Source: Flavobacterium macacae (GTDB lineage Bacteria; Bacteroidota; Bacteroidia; Flavobacteriales; Flavobacteriaceae). From it: a stretch of 64,000 bases of DNA. The position numbers and the translations under genes were made by a program. The DNA is taken from NCBI RefSeq assembly GCF_003865365.1, contig NZ_RQVR01000008.1, positions 84,124 through 148,123 of the forward strand, given 5' to 3'. Below the pieces are notes generated by a model. That model saw only the letters and a list, made by a program, of their open reading frames with translations, searched no databases and was not told the origin of the DNA. Shown here piece by piece: positions 54,736 to 64,000 of the stretch (positions are counted from its first letter, which is position 1; each line of letters opens with the position of its first letter).

Positions 54736-55854
54736 ATGATAACAGTTAAAGAAGCGAATACAAAAGCATTATTAAAGGAATATGTAAAATTTCCTTTTGA
54801 ATTATACAAAGACAACGATTATTGGGTGCCACCGATAATTTCAGAAGAATTAGAAACTTTTGACAAGAAAAAAAATCCGGCTTTTACGAATGCCGATGCC
54901 AATTTTTATTTGGCGTACAAAGACGGAAAAATTGCCGGAAGAATTGCCACAATCATCAATTGGGACGAAGTGAACAACCAAGGTAAAAGGAAAGTGCGTT
55001 TTGGTTGGTTTGACGTCATTGATGATATTGAAGTAACCAAAGCTTTGCTTGAAAAAGTATATGAATTTGGAAACCAAAACAATCTGGAATATGTGGAAGG
55101 CCCTATGGGATTTTCAAATCTTGACAAAGTGGGCCTTTTGACTTTTGGGTTTGACGAAATGAGCACAATGGTAACTTGGTATAACCATCCTTATTATGTG
55201 GAACATTTTGAAAAACTGGGTTATGTAATTGAAAAAACATACAACGAAAGTAAATTTCCGTTTGAAAATGTAAAACCAGAGTTCTTTTTAAAAGTGAATG
55301 ATATTGTTTTAAAGCGCTACCAATTAAAAGCTTTAAACTTCACGAGCACCAAAGAAGTGATGCCCCATGTGGACAAAATGTTTGATCTTTTTAATGCGAG
55401 CTATGAAAAACTATCTTCTTTTGTAGCAATAACAGACATCCAGAAAGAATATTTCAAGAAAAAATACATCAGTTTTATCAATCCGGAATATATTAAATTC
55501 GTAGAAGATAAAGATCATAACATTGTAGCCTTTAGTATCGTGATGCCTTCTTTTTCAGAGGCTTTGCGAGAAACCAAAGGAAAACTTTTCCCGTTTGGAT
55601 TTTTGAAGATTTTAAAAGCAAGAAAACACAGCAAGGACATGCTTTTTTACCTCATCGGAGTTCAGCCTGAATACCAAAGCAAAGGCGTAACGGCAATAAT
55701 TTTCAATGAATATTACAAGACTTTTACTGAAAAAGGAATAAAAATGTGCTACCGAACTCCTGAATTGGCTGACAATGTAAACATCGCTAATTTATGGAAG
55801 CATTTTGATCCGGTAATTCATAAAAAGAGAAGTACTTACAGGAAAAGCCTCTAA
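54736..55854 (+). CDS. GNAT-fold acyltransferase-like protein
   Basis: 372 residues from the ATG at 54736. An N-terminal KALLKEYVKFPFELYKDNDYWVPPIISEE and C-terminal GNAT-like core with acyl-CoA loop region GVQPEYQSKGVTAIIFNEYYK are visible. The family is common in Bacteroidota and usually unnamed; FeeM-type N-acyl amino acid synthases are related in layout. Substrate unknown. Translated right after the barrel protein (stop TAA, one base, ATG). Confidence 0.75.
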   Translation: MITVKEANTKALLKEYVKFPFELYKDNDYWVPPIISEELETFDKKKNPAFTNADANFYLAYKDGKIAGRIATIINWDEVNNQGKRKVRFGWFDVIDDIEVTKALLEKVYEFGNQNNLEYVEGPMGFSNLDKVGLLTFGFDEMSTMVTWYNHPYYVEHFEKLGYVIEKTYNESKFPFENVKPEFFLKVNDIVLKRYQLKALNFTSTKEVMPHVDKMFDLFNASYEKLSSFVAITDIQKEYFKKKYISFINPEYIKFVEDKDHNIVAFSIVMPSFSEALRETKGKLFPFGFLKILKARKHSKDMLFYLIGVQPEYQSKGVTAIIFNEYYKTFTEKGIKMCYRTPELADNVNIANLWKHFDPVIHKKRSTYRKSL

Positions 55855-55886
55855 GATTCTGAGTGGCAAATTTTCCGTTTTTGAGC

Positions 55887-55929
55887 AAATAAAAGTTCCA
55901 AAGTAAATTTCACTTTGGAACTTTTATTT
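55887..55929. terminator. Bidirectional hairpin terminator
   Basis: AAATAAAAGTTCCAAAGT and ACTTTGGAACTTTTATTT pair over 18 bases around a 7-base loop, between convergent genes. Confidence 0.8.
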
Positions 55930-55951
55930 TACAACTTCAAGACTTTGAAGC

Positions 55952-56422
55952 TTATTTTACACATTCCACTTTATTTAAAGTAACGCTTCCGAATTTCAAA
56001 TCTTTTTTATCTTTAAAGGTTTGCTTATTTCCTACGGTTATAATTTCTCCAAAACCTTCTACCAGCGTAGTTCCTTTTTTCAAGAAAACGCTTTCTCTGG
56101 TTGATTTCATTCCTTCTGATTCAAAATCATACGTTGCATGAAGCGTATCGCCTTGAAACATTCCGGTGAATTTACCGAAATTGCCGTCTTTTTCAAAGAA
56201 ATTATACTGCAAATCTCCAGAAACATTATTTCCGTTAGCCGTTACAATTGACATTTTGATGGTGTCTTTTCCTTTGCTGGTCCATAAGTAACATTCTTTT
56301 TCTGCCACAATTTCTGGCTGTTCCATTTCTTGTTCTGTTACGACAATATTTTCTTCTTCCAATTTTTCCTTACAAGAAGCAAAAGCAAGAATTCCTATAC
56401 CTAAAATTAATAGCTTTTTCAT
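55952..56422 (-). CDS. Lipoprotein, unknown function
   Basis: 156 residues, lipobox LAFASC (Cys17) followed by an acidic linker. The mature domain contains CYLWTSKGKDTIKMSIVTANGNNVSGDLQYNF, FQGDTLHATYDFESEGM and KKGTTLVEGFGEI, a beta-sandwich-like pattern. No known family role. It lies between two terminators and is transcribed alone. Confidence 0.65.
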   Translation of the reverse strand: MKKLLILGIGILAFASCKEKLEEENIVVTEQEMEQPEIVAEKECYLWTSKGKDTIKMSIVTANGNNVSGDLQYNFFEKDGNFGKFTGMFQGDTLHATYDFESEGMKSTRESVFLKKGTTLVEGFGEIITVGNKQTFKDKKDLKFGSVTLNKVECVK

Positions 56423-56492
56423 AATTATTTTTTTTTTACAACTTAAAGGTAAATTTTAAAATAAGGATTTTTGTTAATTCTGTTGTAAAACA

Positions 56493-56524
56493 AAAAAAAG
56501 CCACTCTTTTCAGAATGGCTTTTT
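56493..56524. terminator. Hairpin terminator of the aminotransferase gene
   Basis: AAAAAAGCCACTCT and AGAATGGCTTTTT pair with one bulge, right after the 56546-57814 gene on the minus strand. Confidence 0.75.
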
Positions 56525-56545
56525 AGTAAAAAATATTTTAAAATC

Positions 56546-57814
56546 TTAACGTTCGTCGCTCACATCCACCGTGTGGATTTCAGCTAATTTAGCGTAAGTT
56601 CCGTTTTCTAATTTCTCTCTAATAGCTTCAAAAGCAGCTAAAGTTTGCTCGATATCTTCCATCGTATGTGTAGCCGTTGGAATCATTCTCAACAAGATAA
56701 TTCCTTTTGGGATAACCGGATAAATTACGATAGACAAGAAAATTTTGTAGTTTTCTCTCAAGTCATTTACCAACATCATCGCCACCGGAACGCTTCCTTC
56801 TAAATAAACTGGCGTTACGCACGTATTTGTATCTCCGATATTAAAACCTCTAGATTTCAATCCGTTTTGCAATGCGTCAACATTTTCCCAAAGTTTGTCT
56901 TTCAAGCCTGGATTTGAACGCAATAAATCTAAACGTTTCAAAGCCCCTTTTACTAACAAAGAAGGCAAAGCTTTTGCAAACATTTGAGAACGCAAATTGT
57001 ATTTCAAGAAATCGATAATATCTTTATCCGCAGCAATAAATGCTCCGATGCTTGCCATAGATTTTGCAAAAGTGGAAAAATAAACGTCAATCTGGTCTTG
57101 AATTCCTTGCTCCTCACCTGCTCCTGCACCAGTTTTTCCAAGTGTTCCAAAACCGTGAGCATCATCTACTAAAAGACGGAAATTGTACTTTTCTTTTAAA
57201 GCCACAATTTCTTTCAATTTACCTTGCTGCCCGCGCATTCCGAAAACACCTTCAGTAATCAATAAGATTCCACCGCCAGTTTCTTCAGCCATTTTTGTAG
57301 CACGACCCAAGTTTTTTTCGATACTTTCAATATCGTTATGTTTGTATGTAAAACGTTTTCCCATGTGAAGGCGCACGCCGTCAATGATACACGCGTGAGA
57401 ATCCACGTCATACACGATGATATCATTTTTGGTAACCAAAGCGTCAATTACAGAAACCATTCCTTGGTAACCGAAATTCAACAAATAAGCGGCTTCTTTT
57501 TGAACAAAAGCAGCCAATTCATCTTGCAATTGCTCGTGAAGGGTTGTGTGTCCTGACATCATTCGAGCGCCCATTGGGTGAGCGGCTCCAAATTCAGCAG
57601 CAGCATCAGCATCAACCTGGCGTACTTCGGGATGGTTTGCAAGACCAAGATAATCATTAATACTCCAGTTAATTACCTCATTGCCATGAAACATCATTCT
57701 ATTAGAAAGAGGCCCGTCCAATTTTGGAAAAACATAATATCCTTCTGCTTGAGAAGCCCATTTTCCTAAAGGCCCTTTATTGTTCTGTATTCTTTCGAAT
57801 AAATCTTTTACCAT
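56546..57814 (-). CDS. PLP-dependent alpha-oxoamine synthase (serine palmitoyltransferase-like)
   Basis: 422 residues, fold type I. Motifs: INWSINDYLGLANHPEV, HPMGARMMSGHTTLHEQLQDELAAF, cofactor His/Asp in DVDSHACI and LLVDDAHGFGTLG, and the PLP Lys in FSTFAKSMASIGAF (about 246). The family condenses an acyl-CoA with an amino acid, losing CO2. In Flavobacterium a homologue makes capnine from cysteate for sulfonolipids; sphingolipid or 2-amino-3-ketobutyrate use is also possible. Confidence 0.83.
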   Translation of the reverse strand: MVKDLFERIQNNKGPLGKWASQAEGYYVFPKLDGPLSNRMMFHGNEVINWSINDYLGLANHPEVRQVDADAAAEFGAAHPMGARMMSGHTTLHEQLQDELAAFVQKEAAYLLNFGYQGMVSVIDALVTKNDIIVYDVDSHACIIDGVRLHMGKRFTYKHNDIESIEKNLGRATKMAEETGGGILLITEGVFGMRGQQGKLKEIVALKEKYNFRLLVDDAHGFGTLGKTGAGAGEEQGIQDQIDVYFSTFAKSMASIGAFIAADKDIIDFLKYNLRSQMFAKALPSLLVKGALKRLDLLRSNPGLKDKLWENVDALQNGLKSRGFNIGDTNTCVTPVYLEGSVPVAMMLVNDLRENYKIFLSIVIYPVIPKGIILLRMIPTATHTMEDIEQTLAAFEAIREKLENGTYAKLAEIHTVDVSDER

Positions 57815-57849
57815 TTTGATATCGTTATAATTTTGGAATCAATATTTGG

Positions 57850-57857
57850 CAAAAATA
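57850..57857 (-). promoter_or_regulatory. Promoter -7 box (TATTTTTG)
   Basis: TATTTTTG on the minus strand, 35 bases upstream of the synthase start. Confidence 0.5.
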
Positions 57858-57995
57858 ATTATTTATATATTATTAATAGCCTACAACTGCTTTTTATTTT
57901 ATGGTTTTTAAACCTAAAGATATTAATACGAGTCATTTCAGCATTACATCAGAATAACAAAGATTTGAATTGTAAAAAAAAAGGAAGTTTTTGAA

Positions 57996-58997
57996 TTATT
58001 TTGCCTCAAAAAAATTGCTCTTTAAAACGATTTCTTTTATGCTTTTGTCCAATTCTTCTCCACAGTTGATAAAATTGCGGAAAAGTTCTTCTCCTTCTTC
58101 TGCTTTTAAATCAAAATCTCGAATTAAGTATAAAATTCCCATCATATTTGCAAGCGGCGCCCGAACGATATGCGATTGCGTGAAAGCAATATCTTGCAAT
58201 CGCTGGTTTCTTTCTTCAATCGTCTTCAGATAATTTAAACGTTCTGTTACATCTACAGCCGTTACCAATCCGCATTTTTTACCATCATCATGAATAATAT
58301 TACAAGATATTTCTACATAAAATGTCTCTCCATTTTTTTTCTGATGCTGGTATTCATCCGCTGTAACCAGCCTATCGTAGCTTTCTAGATATTTAAATGC
58401 TTTTTTAAAAGCACTGATCTGGTTTTTGGGACGAATATCAAGCAATGTCATGTCTAAAAATTCAGCAATTGAATACCCATACTGTTTTAACATTGCATCA
58501 TTGACTCTCAAAAACTGTAAAGTTTTGAAATCAAAAACATACATGGGTTGCGGATTTAAATAAAAAAGATTGCTAAATCGTTTTTCGGATTCTTGTAATT
58601 TTGCTATGTTCTTTCTTCTTTCAATAGAGTAAACTATACTTTTATAAAGCAATCTTGAACTGAGTTCACTTTTTTCCAAGTAATCAGAAACACCTTTCGA
58701 GATTGCATATCGAGTCAATTCAGAGTCTTGTAACTCTGCTAAAAGAATGGTTTTTGAAAAATTTTCTTTGCCAAAATCATCCAAAAGCTGTTGACCTTTT
58801 CTATCAGAAAGGTTTAAATCAAGAAGAATTACATCATAATCCTCTTGAGAAAAAAGCATTTTAGCGCTTTTAAAATCAACAGCATTGATAATAATTGGGT
58901 CAACAATTCTCTTTAGCAATAGTTTTTTCAACGATATTAAAACCTTCTCGTTACTCTCAACAATGAGAATACGATAAGACTTAGTATCCTTTTTCAT
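57996..58997 (-). CDS. REC-PAS-DHp signalling protein without an ATPase domain
   Basis: 333 residues from the ATG at 58997; a TTG seven codons upstream is less likely. Response receiver (about 5-120) with phospho-acceptor Asp in YDVILLDLNLSDRKG, then a PAS domain (about 145-260, FSNLFYLNPQPMYVFDFKTL) and a dimerisation helix with the phospho-His in SHIVRAPLANMMG (about 285). The protein ends about 50 residues later, so no catalytic ATP-binding domain is present. Confidence 0.83.
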   Translation of the reverse strand: MKKDTKSYRILIVESNEKVLISLKKLLLKRIVDPIIINAVDFKSAKMLFSQEDYDVILLDLNLSDRKGQQLLDDFGKENFSKTILLAELQDSELTRYAISKGVSDYLEKSELSSRLLYKSIVYSIERRKNIAKLQESEKRFSNLFYLNPQPMYVFDFKTLQFLRVNDAMLKQYGYSIAEFLDMTLLDIRPKNQISAFKKAFKYLESYDRLVTADEYQHQKKNGETFYVEISCNIIHDDGKKCGLVTAVDVTERLNYLKTIEERNQRLQDIAFTQSHIVRAPLANMMGILYLIRDFDLKAEEGEELFRNFINCGEELDKSIKEIVLKSNFFEAK

Positions 58998-59322
58998 AAG
59001 TGGTAGATTATGGTTCAAAAAAAGGGGTGTGTAAACCTAGGAAAAATATAGGAGTTCTATTCAGTTTTATAATTAATTTTTTCTTGAAATTTAAAAAAAC
59101 CAATTTTACAGTAGCCAACTTCTTATAAATCATTCTTTTGAATTTTTAATCCCTTAGAAATACAGTCTTAAAAATAAAAAAATAATTGAAAAAAATCGCA
59201 ATTTGAGATTAAAAAGTATTTTTTATATAAATAATATTCGCAATTTTGTAATATATTATAATTTTAATACTTTTAAATTTACAAATACAAATCGAGACCC
59301 CTCATCTCTAAAACCTGATAAC
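58998..59322. other. 325-base AT-rich gap between divergent genes
   Basis: Very AT-rich, with many poly-A and poly-T runs and no long ORF with a credible start (the frame from 59203 is a TTG-started extension). I see no clean TAnnTTTG box for either gene. Confidence 0.4.
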
Positions 59323-60795
59323 ATGAAATTAAAACTACATTTCAGCTTATTTCTATTGCTGACGGGATTCTCAGTATATTCGCAAATTGGGATCGGAACA
59401 ACTACTCCAAATGCTTCCTCGATTTTACATATTGAATCCAATAGTCAAGGATTATTAACTCCCCGAATGACCACGGCAGAACGAACAACAATTGGTTCTC
59501 CTGCAAACGGATTGTTAGTTTATGACACCACATTATCTTCCTTTTTCTATTATGATACACCCACAACTTCTTGGGTAAAAATAAACGGAGGTAAAGATGG
59601 CCGAGTAAATTACAAATTGCTTCGCCCTGATAATTTTACCATAGCTTTAGCTACTGAACTTTCAAATGGCGGCGGATCGCGGTATTTATTAAACGCAAAT
59701 ACACTTTATGAAGTCAACGGAACTTTAAATTTGACTATTCCAATTGAGCTCAACAATGCATATATCATTGGACTCGATTCAGGAGACGACAAAATAATAA
59801 AAGCATCTGGCGACCTTTTTATTGGTGCTACCGGAGGTTCTATCCGGGTTTTGACATTACAAGCTGGCGGTAACGTTTTTAACTTAACAGGTAACGGATC
59901 TCAAAGTTTAATTCTCAGAGATTGCATTGTTCAAAATTCTGGAAATGTAGGAACCATCTCTTCGTTTGGTTTGGTTTTTATAAGTATTGTAAATTATGTC
60001 TCAAACACAAATGGAATTATTTACAATAATATTGGACGTTTGCTTTTAAGCAATACCGCTTGGTTCAGCAATAATTCTGGAAAATATGAAACCTTAACCG
60101 GAACATTTAATTTAGTTACCAAACAAGGCGGTTTCAGTGAAGTTACTGGAACAAACATTGGTTTTGACGTGGCTTCAAATCCCATCATAACAGGTGATGC
60201 AGTAGTTGAATCCACCGTTTTTACAGGTGCTTTAACTACAGGAAAATACATCAACGGATACAACCCTGCAATATACACCGGATATAATTTTAATAACAAT
60301 TGGTCGGTTATGTGCCCCGGTATTATAACTGAAGGAGATTTTCAAGCAACAGGAACCACTTTTATTGACCCAACATCTAATCAAGGAGCAATACCCGCCC
60401 CTAACCAAACTACAACTGCAATTAGACTTTTTCTTAGTGCAAACCAATCTTCTAATTTATTTAGAACTACTTCTATAAGTAACAGAATTACTTATACCGG
60501 AAAAAAAGGAAGAATTTTTCAAGTAAACTGCGCACTTTCTTATGATGGAGGATCAAGCTTATTAAATTCTACTGATTACGTTTTTTTTATAATGAAAGTT
60601 CCTGCCACTGGTCCAAATGAGCCACAGAACCAAACACAATCAATAGTTGACACTGCAAATGGAAACGTTCAAAACTTTACGGTTCAGGGATCTGTTACTT
60701 TAAATACGGGTGATTCAGTTGAACTTTGGTATCAAAAAGCAAGTTCAAACTCTCAGGGTTTTAGAATAAGAACGTTTTCGATGACAATTAAATAA
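59323..60795 (+). CDS. Secreted surface protein with GIGTTTPNASSILHI motif
   Basis: 490 residues from the ATG at 59323, which opens a signal peptide (MKLKLHFSLFLLLTGFSVYSQ). The mature start IGIGTTTPNASSILHI and SNSQGLLTPRMTTAER is a common module at the head of Bacteroidota surface and fibre-like proteins. The rest is Asn/Thr/Gly-rich beta structure resembling parallel beta-helix or tail-fibre folds. No sorting domain at its end. It sits seven bases before the frameshifted T9SS gene. Confidence 0.72.
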   Translation: MKLKLHFSLFLLLTGFSVYSQIGIGTTTPNASSILHIESNSQGLLTPRMTTAERTTIGSPANGLLVYDTTLSSFFYYDTPTTSWVKINGGKDGRVNYKLLRPDNFTIALATELSNGGGSRYLLNANTLYEVNGTLNLTIPIELNNAYIIGLDSGDDKIIKASGDLFIGATGGSIRVLTLQAGGNVFNLTGNGSQSLILRDCIVQNSGNVGTISSFGLVFISIVNYVSNTNGIIYNNIGRLLLSNTAWFSNNSGKYETLTGTFNLVTKQGGFSEVTGTNIGFDVASNPIITGDAVVESTVFTGALTTGKYINGYNPAIYTGYNFNNNWSVMCPGIITEGDFQATGTTFIDPTSNQGAIPAPNQTTTAIRLFLSANQSSNLFRTTSISNRITYTGKKGRIFQVNCALSYDGGSSLLNSTDYVFFIMKVPATGPNEPQNQTQSIVDTANGNVQNFTVQGSVTLNTGDSVELWYQKASSNSQGFRIRTFSMTIK

Positions 60796-60802
60796 AAAGC
60801 AA

Positions 60803-62589
60803 ATGAAGAATATATTTATAACAATACTATGTTTTCTCTCAATAAATTGTACTGCACAACTTTATGTAAGCTCCAATTCATACCTGTATGTCAAAGACCG
60901 CGTTTTATTTGTGAATCAAGATATTAACCTTCAAAATAACGGATTTGTTTATTTAAGGAATGAATCACAATTGGTTCAAGGATTAGCAACCACAACATCA
61001 ACCAATCGCGGACAAGGAAAGGTTTCCCTTTTTCAAGAAGGAACTTCAGATAACTTTGATTACAATTATTGGTGTTCTCCTGTTGGAAATTCTTCTACCA
61101 CCACCGGAAATGAAAATTTCGGAATTTTAATGCTGAACAGCCCAACTTCTGTAACAGCAAGTACGCCTGCAGTTGCGTTGCCTTTAAGCAATTACAACGG
61201 AACTTCACAACCGCTACAAATTGCATCGCGATGGATTTATAAATTTGTAAACTCAACTAATTATTCTCAATGGCTTTTTTTAGGTGCAAATCCTTCACTT
61301 TTACCTGGAGAAGGTTTTACAATGAAGGGAACCAGCGGAACAGATACCACGGTAATTGAAGGAAATACAATCCAAAATAACCCGGGAAGCGCACAGAGAT
61401 ATGATTTTAGAGGAAAGCCAAACAACGGAACTATTCCGGTTAGCGTACTCACAAACAATTATACGCTGACCGGAAACCCTTATCCTTCTGCGATGAATGT
61501 GAGTGCTTTTTTATTAGATCCTTCAAATGCCGCAGGCACAGGAATTGCTTATTATTATGAGAACGATAAAAATGTAAATTCTCACCTTGTCGTTCAGTAT
61601 CGAGGCGGATATGGCACTTTTGCTCCCGGAGATCCAGCCACAAATGGCATTTATACGCCGGCGACTTTTAATTCTTATAATGATGATGGCTCTTTAAATT
61701 CTATTGGGCCTTCTTCTGGAGCAGTTTACCAAAGAAAATTTGCACCTATCGGACAAGGTTTTATGATTCATGGAGCTGCAACCGGAACCGTTTCTCTTAA
61801 AAATTCGTACCGCGTTTATTACAAAGAAAGTAATACTCTTTCGCATTTTGAGAGAGTTGCAACAAATGCCGACTCGAACACTTCGCCTCAAGACACTACA
61901 TCAGTTGAAATACCACATTTGAGAATTAATACCATATTAAACAATCAATTTACGAGACAAATCGCCTTGGCATTTCTACCGCAAGCCACTGACAGCATTG
62001 ATCGAGGCATAGATGCCAAAAATATGACTACCGATTTGCCTACTGATGCTTATTTTTTTCTAGAAGAAGAACCTTATATTATTCAAGGAATTGCATTTGA
62101 GCAGAGCAAAAGGATCAAGCTTGGAGTAAAATCTGGTGGTAATTCAAATTTTATATTGCTGAAGTTATCAACTTTGATGAAAACCAAGACATTTATGTTT
62201 ATGACGCACTTGATAATTCCTACCATGACATAAAAAACGGAACTTATGAAGTAACAATTCCGGCTGGAGTTTTTAATAATCGTTTTGAAATTACTTTTTT
62301 AAGTGAAACTCTGGGAACGCCAGAACTCTCAAATCAAAATTTTATAGTTACCCAAAATTTAGCGCTACAGAAACTAAATATTTTGAATCCAAATTTAGCC
62401 TCGGTACAAACAATACAATTATATGACATCTCCGGGAAACGCATTTATGAATCTAAGAAATTAGACGTTTCAGAAAGCTACAGCATTTCCACAGAAGCCT
62501 TGAGTGAAGGCGTTTATATCTTAAATTTGACTACATCTGACAATTTAAAATTCTCTCAAAAAGTAATCATTTCGAAATTGAAAAGTTAA
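60803..62589 (+). pseudogene. T9SS cargo protein gene broken by one frameshift
   Basis: Frame one runs to a stop at 62233 (476 residues, signal peptide, N-terminal SQLYVSSNSYLYVKD). Near 62150-62158 the coding frame shifts: from 62158 the + 2 frame reads AEVINFDENQDIYVYDALDN and continues to 62589. Its end is a type A sorting domain (LYDISGKRIYESKKLD ... SEGVYILNLTTSDNLKFSQK). Restoring one base gives a 595-residue secreted surface protein. Could be a real mutation or a sequence error. Confidence 0.75.
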
Positions 62590-62603
62590 TTCAACAGAAA
62601 ACA

Positions 62604-62642
62604 AAAAAATCCGTTTAAGTTACTTCTCAAACGGATTTTTTT
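62604..62642. terminator. Bidirectional hairpin terminator
   Basis: AAAAAATCCGTTT and AAACGGATTTTTT pair over 13 bases, extended by AG/CT, between the convergent T9SS gene and permease. Confidence 0.8.
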
Positions 62643-62659
62643 ATTTTCTAAAGTTCAAA

Positions 62660-64000
62660 TTATTCTTGATTAAAATTCAATTTGCTGTTTTTTCGGCTGT
62701 AGCCAAAGTAAATAGCCAGTCCGATCAACAGCCAGATAAAAAAGTAAATCCAGTTCCAAACGCTTAATTCTGCCATCATATACAAACAGCAAACTAAGCC
62801 TAAAAGCGGAATCAACGATAAATTTTGTCTCCAAGACCAAACAGTCAATCCAAGCAGAACCACCAAGAAAATATACATCGGAATTTTATGCTTGAACAAG
62901 GCAAAACCCGTTTCAAATTTTAAAGAAGCATCAATCGGAAGCGACTCTACTACTTTAGCATATTTATCGGAATCATTGTGGTATTCACTCAAAATTTGCT
63001 CTAAATCATTGGTTTTATTGGCGCTGGCATTTTCTGTATCATTTGCAATTAAAAACTGGTACACTTCAGTAGTCTGATCCTTATTTAAAGAAGTCACAAT
63101 TGTTGTCGGTTCATTGACTTGCGGGGTATTGTTGATAAATTCCAGGGTTGCTTTTTCATTGAAGTGGAACGCATAAATAATTCCGGCAAGCAACAGGACA
63201 GGAACAATATATTTTGAATTGATGTAAGGCGTCCTAAATTTTCCACGCGGAATATTCGGTTTGTTCTGCAGTACCAAAACTCCGGCACAAACCAGCACAA
63301 ATGCAAATAAAGTTCCGATACTGCACAAGTCAGTCACCATTGTCAAATTCAAAAATAAGGCAGGAATAGCGACCACAAAACCAGTTACGACCGTTGCAAA
63401 AGAAGGTGTCTTAAATCTGGGGTGTACTCTTGAAAATTTCTTTGGAAGCAGACCATCACGGCTCATGCTCATCCAAATTCTTGGCTGGCCCATTTGAAAA
63501 ACCAAAAGAACGCTGGCCATGGCAATCACGGCACTTACGGCAATGATTCCAGACATCCACTTTAAGTCTAATTTTTCGAAGACAAAAGCCAATGGATCTC
63601 CTACATTCAAGAATTTATAATTTACCATTCCGGTTAAGACCAAAGCAATGGCGATATATAAAACAGTACAGATTATAATGGCCCACATCATTCCTTTTGG
63701 CAAATCTTTCTGCGGATCCTTGCACTCTTCTGCGGTTGTAGAGATCGCATCAAAGCCTATATACGCAAAAAACACAGCCGAAACTCCTTTTAAAACACCG
63801 CTAACTCCATTGGGCGCAAAAGGATCCCAGTTGTCTGTATCTACATAAAAAACACCTACAGCAATGACCAAAAGTATAACACAAAGCTTCACAACCACCA
63901 TCAAATTACTGGCGTTTCGAGATTCTTTCATCCCCCTGTAAACCAATGCAGTAATCAAAACGATGATGAATAAGGCTGGCAAATCGGCTACAAAATGAAA
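62660..64000 (-). CDS. Amino-acid permease (APC family), 5' end beyond the window
   Basis: 447 visible codons; the frame stays open to the right edge, so the true start is outside. About ten membrane helices are visible, including SAVFFAYIGFDAISTTAEECKDPQKDLPKG, a signature of cationic amino-acid transporters. A hydrophilic insert of about 95 residues (roughly 275-370 of the visible part, rich in Asn/Thr/Glu) separates two helix blocks. Substrate unknown; Lys/Arg is a guess from the family. Confidence 0.85.
   Translation of the reverse strand, partial: FHFVADLPALFIIVLITALVYRGMKESRNASNLMVVVKLCVILLVIAVGVFYVDTDNWDPFAPNGVSGVLKGVSAVFFAYIGFDAISTTAEECKDPQKDLPKGMMWAIIICTVLYIAIALVLTGMVNYKFLNVGDPLAFVFEKLDLKWMSGIIAVSAVIAMASVLLVFQMGQPRIWMSMSRDGLLPKKFSRVHPRFKTPSFATVVTGFVVAIPALFLNLTMVTDLCSIGTLFAFVLVCAGVLVLQNKPNIPRGKFRTPYINSKYIVPVLLLAGIIYAFHFNEKATLEFINNTPQVNEPTTIVTSLNKDQTTEVYQFLIANDTENASANKTNDLEQILSEYHNDSDKYAKVVESLPIDASLKFETGFALFKHKIPMYIFLVVLLGLTVWSWRQNLSLIPLLGLVCCLYMMAELSVWNWIYFFIWLLIGLAIYFGYSRKNSKLNFNQE

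Noticed and set aside
59203..59322. N-terminal extension of the 59323 gene from a TTG
   Set aside because: The extension precedes a clean signal peptide and lies in very AT-rich non-coding DNA.
1..64000. CRISPR arrays, defence islands, prophage, IS elements, tRNA or rRNA genes
   Set aside because: No regularly spaced repeats, no cas, transposase, integrase or phage-like genes, and no tRNA or rRNA signature noticed; a tRNAscan run would settle the tRNA question.

Overview
The window is a stretch of chromosome from a low-GC member of the Bacteroidota, almost certainly a Flavobacterium or close relative. Supporting signs are AT-rich DNA, many TAnnTTTG promoter boxes of the Bacteroidota type, lipoproteins with a Cys directly after the signal peptide, a type IX secretion (T9SS) sorting domain, and flavobacterial families such as DUF6146, DUF6452, DUF6048, DUF4834 and YfhO. 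It is mostly housekeeping and conserved hypothetical genes. I see no prophage, insertion sequence, CRISPR array, rRNA or tRNA.

Layout. 1-8.2 kb: small membrane proteins, ornithine aminotransferase rocD, an OsmC protein, a TPR protein, the rRNA methyltransferase rlmD, a DUF6452/DUF6048 pair and a THUMP methyltransferase. 8.3-13.5 kb, mainly + strand: a methyltransferase, a ZIP metal transporter, the murQ-DUF6095-pentapeptide-DinB operon, a lipoprotein and TerC. 13.6-23.2 kb, mainly - strand: parE-parC-DUF2007, a BrkB/FMN-reductase/TIGR02117 operon, a lipoprotein and ychF. 23.4-29.4 kb: a secreted hypothetical, ferredoxin divergent from an acyl-CoA reductase, then serC and serA (serine synthesis), DUF6146 and DUF6787; two decayed genes lie here. 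29.4-43.9 kb: msrA, a LolD-like ATPase, TIGR02757, a DEAD-box helicase, a lactonase, a BatA/dihydroorotase-like/DUF4870/esterase run, an MBL hydrolase, bcp and nth. 43.9-48 kb: an unlisted 47-residue ORF, an ECF sigma factor, uvrA and a candidate small RNA. 48-53.3 kb: a yfhO-glycosyltransferase-flippase surface-glycan operon. 53.4-64 kb: an outer-membrane protein, a GNAT protein, a serine-palmitoyltransferase-like enzyme, a REC-PAS-DHp protein without an ATPase domain, two surface proteins (one T9SS cargo gene is frameshifted), and an amino-acid permease cut by the window edge.

The most interesting material lies between genes. Two structured repeat families each occur twice in opposite orientation (9.8 and 21.2 kb; 12.2 and 18.7 kb); the second may be the Flavo-1 RNA. 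Two pseudogenes can be read by eye: a DUF937-like remnant at 28.3 kb and a membrane protein at 24 kb. A GC-rich palindrome supplies coding sequence to both yfhO and the glycosyltransferase. A possible sigma-54-driven small RNA follows uvrA. Several listed ORFs open at a TTG lying upstream of or inside the promoter; these starts have been moved to the internal ATG.
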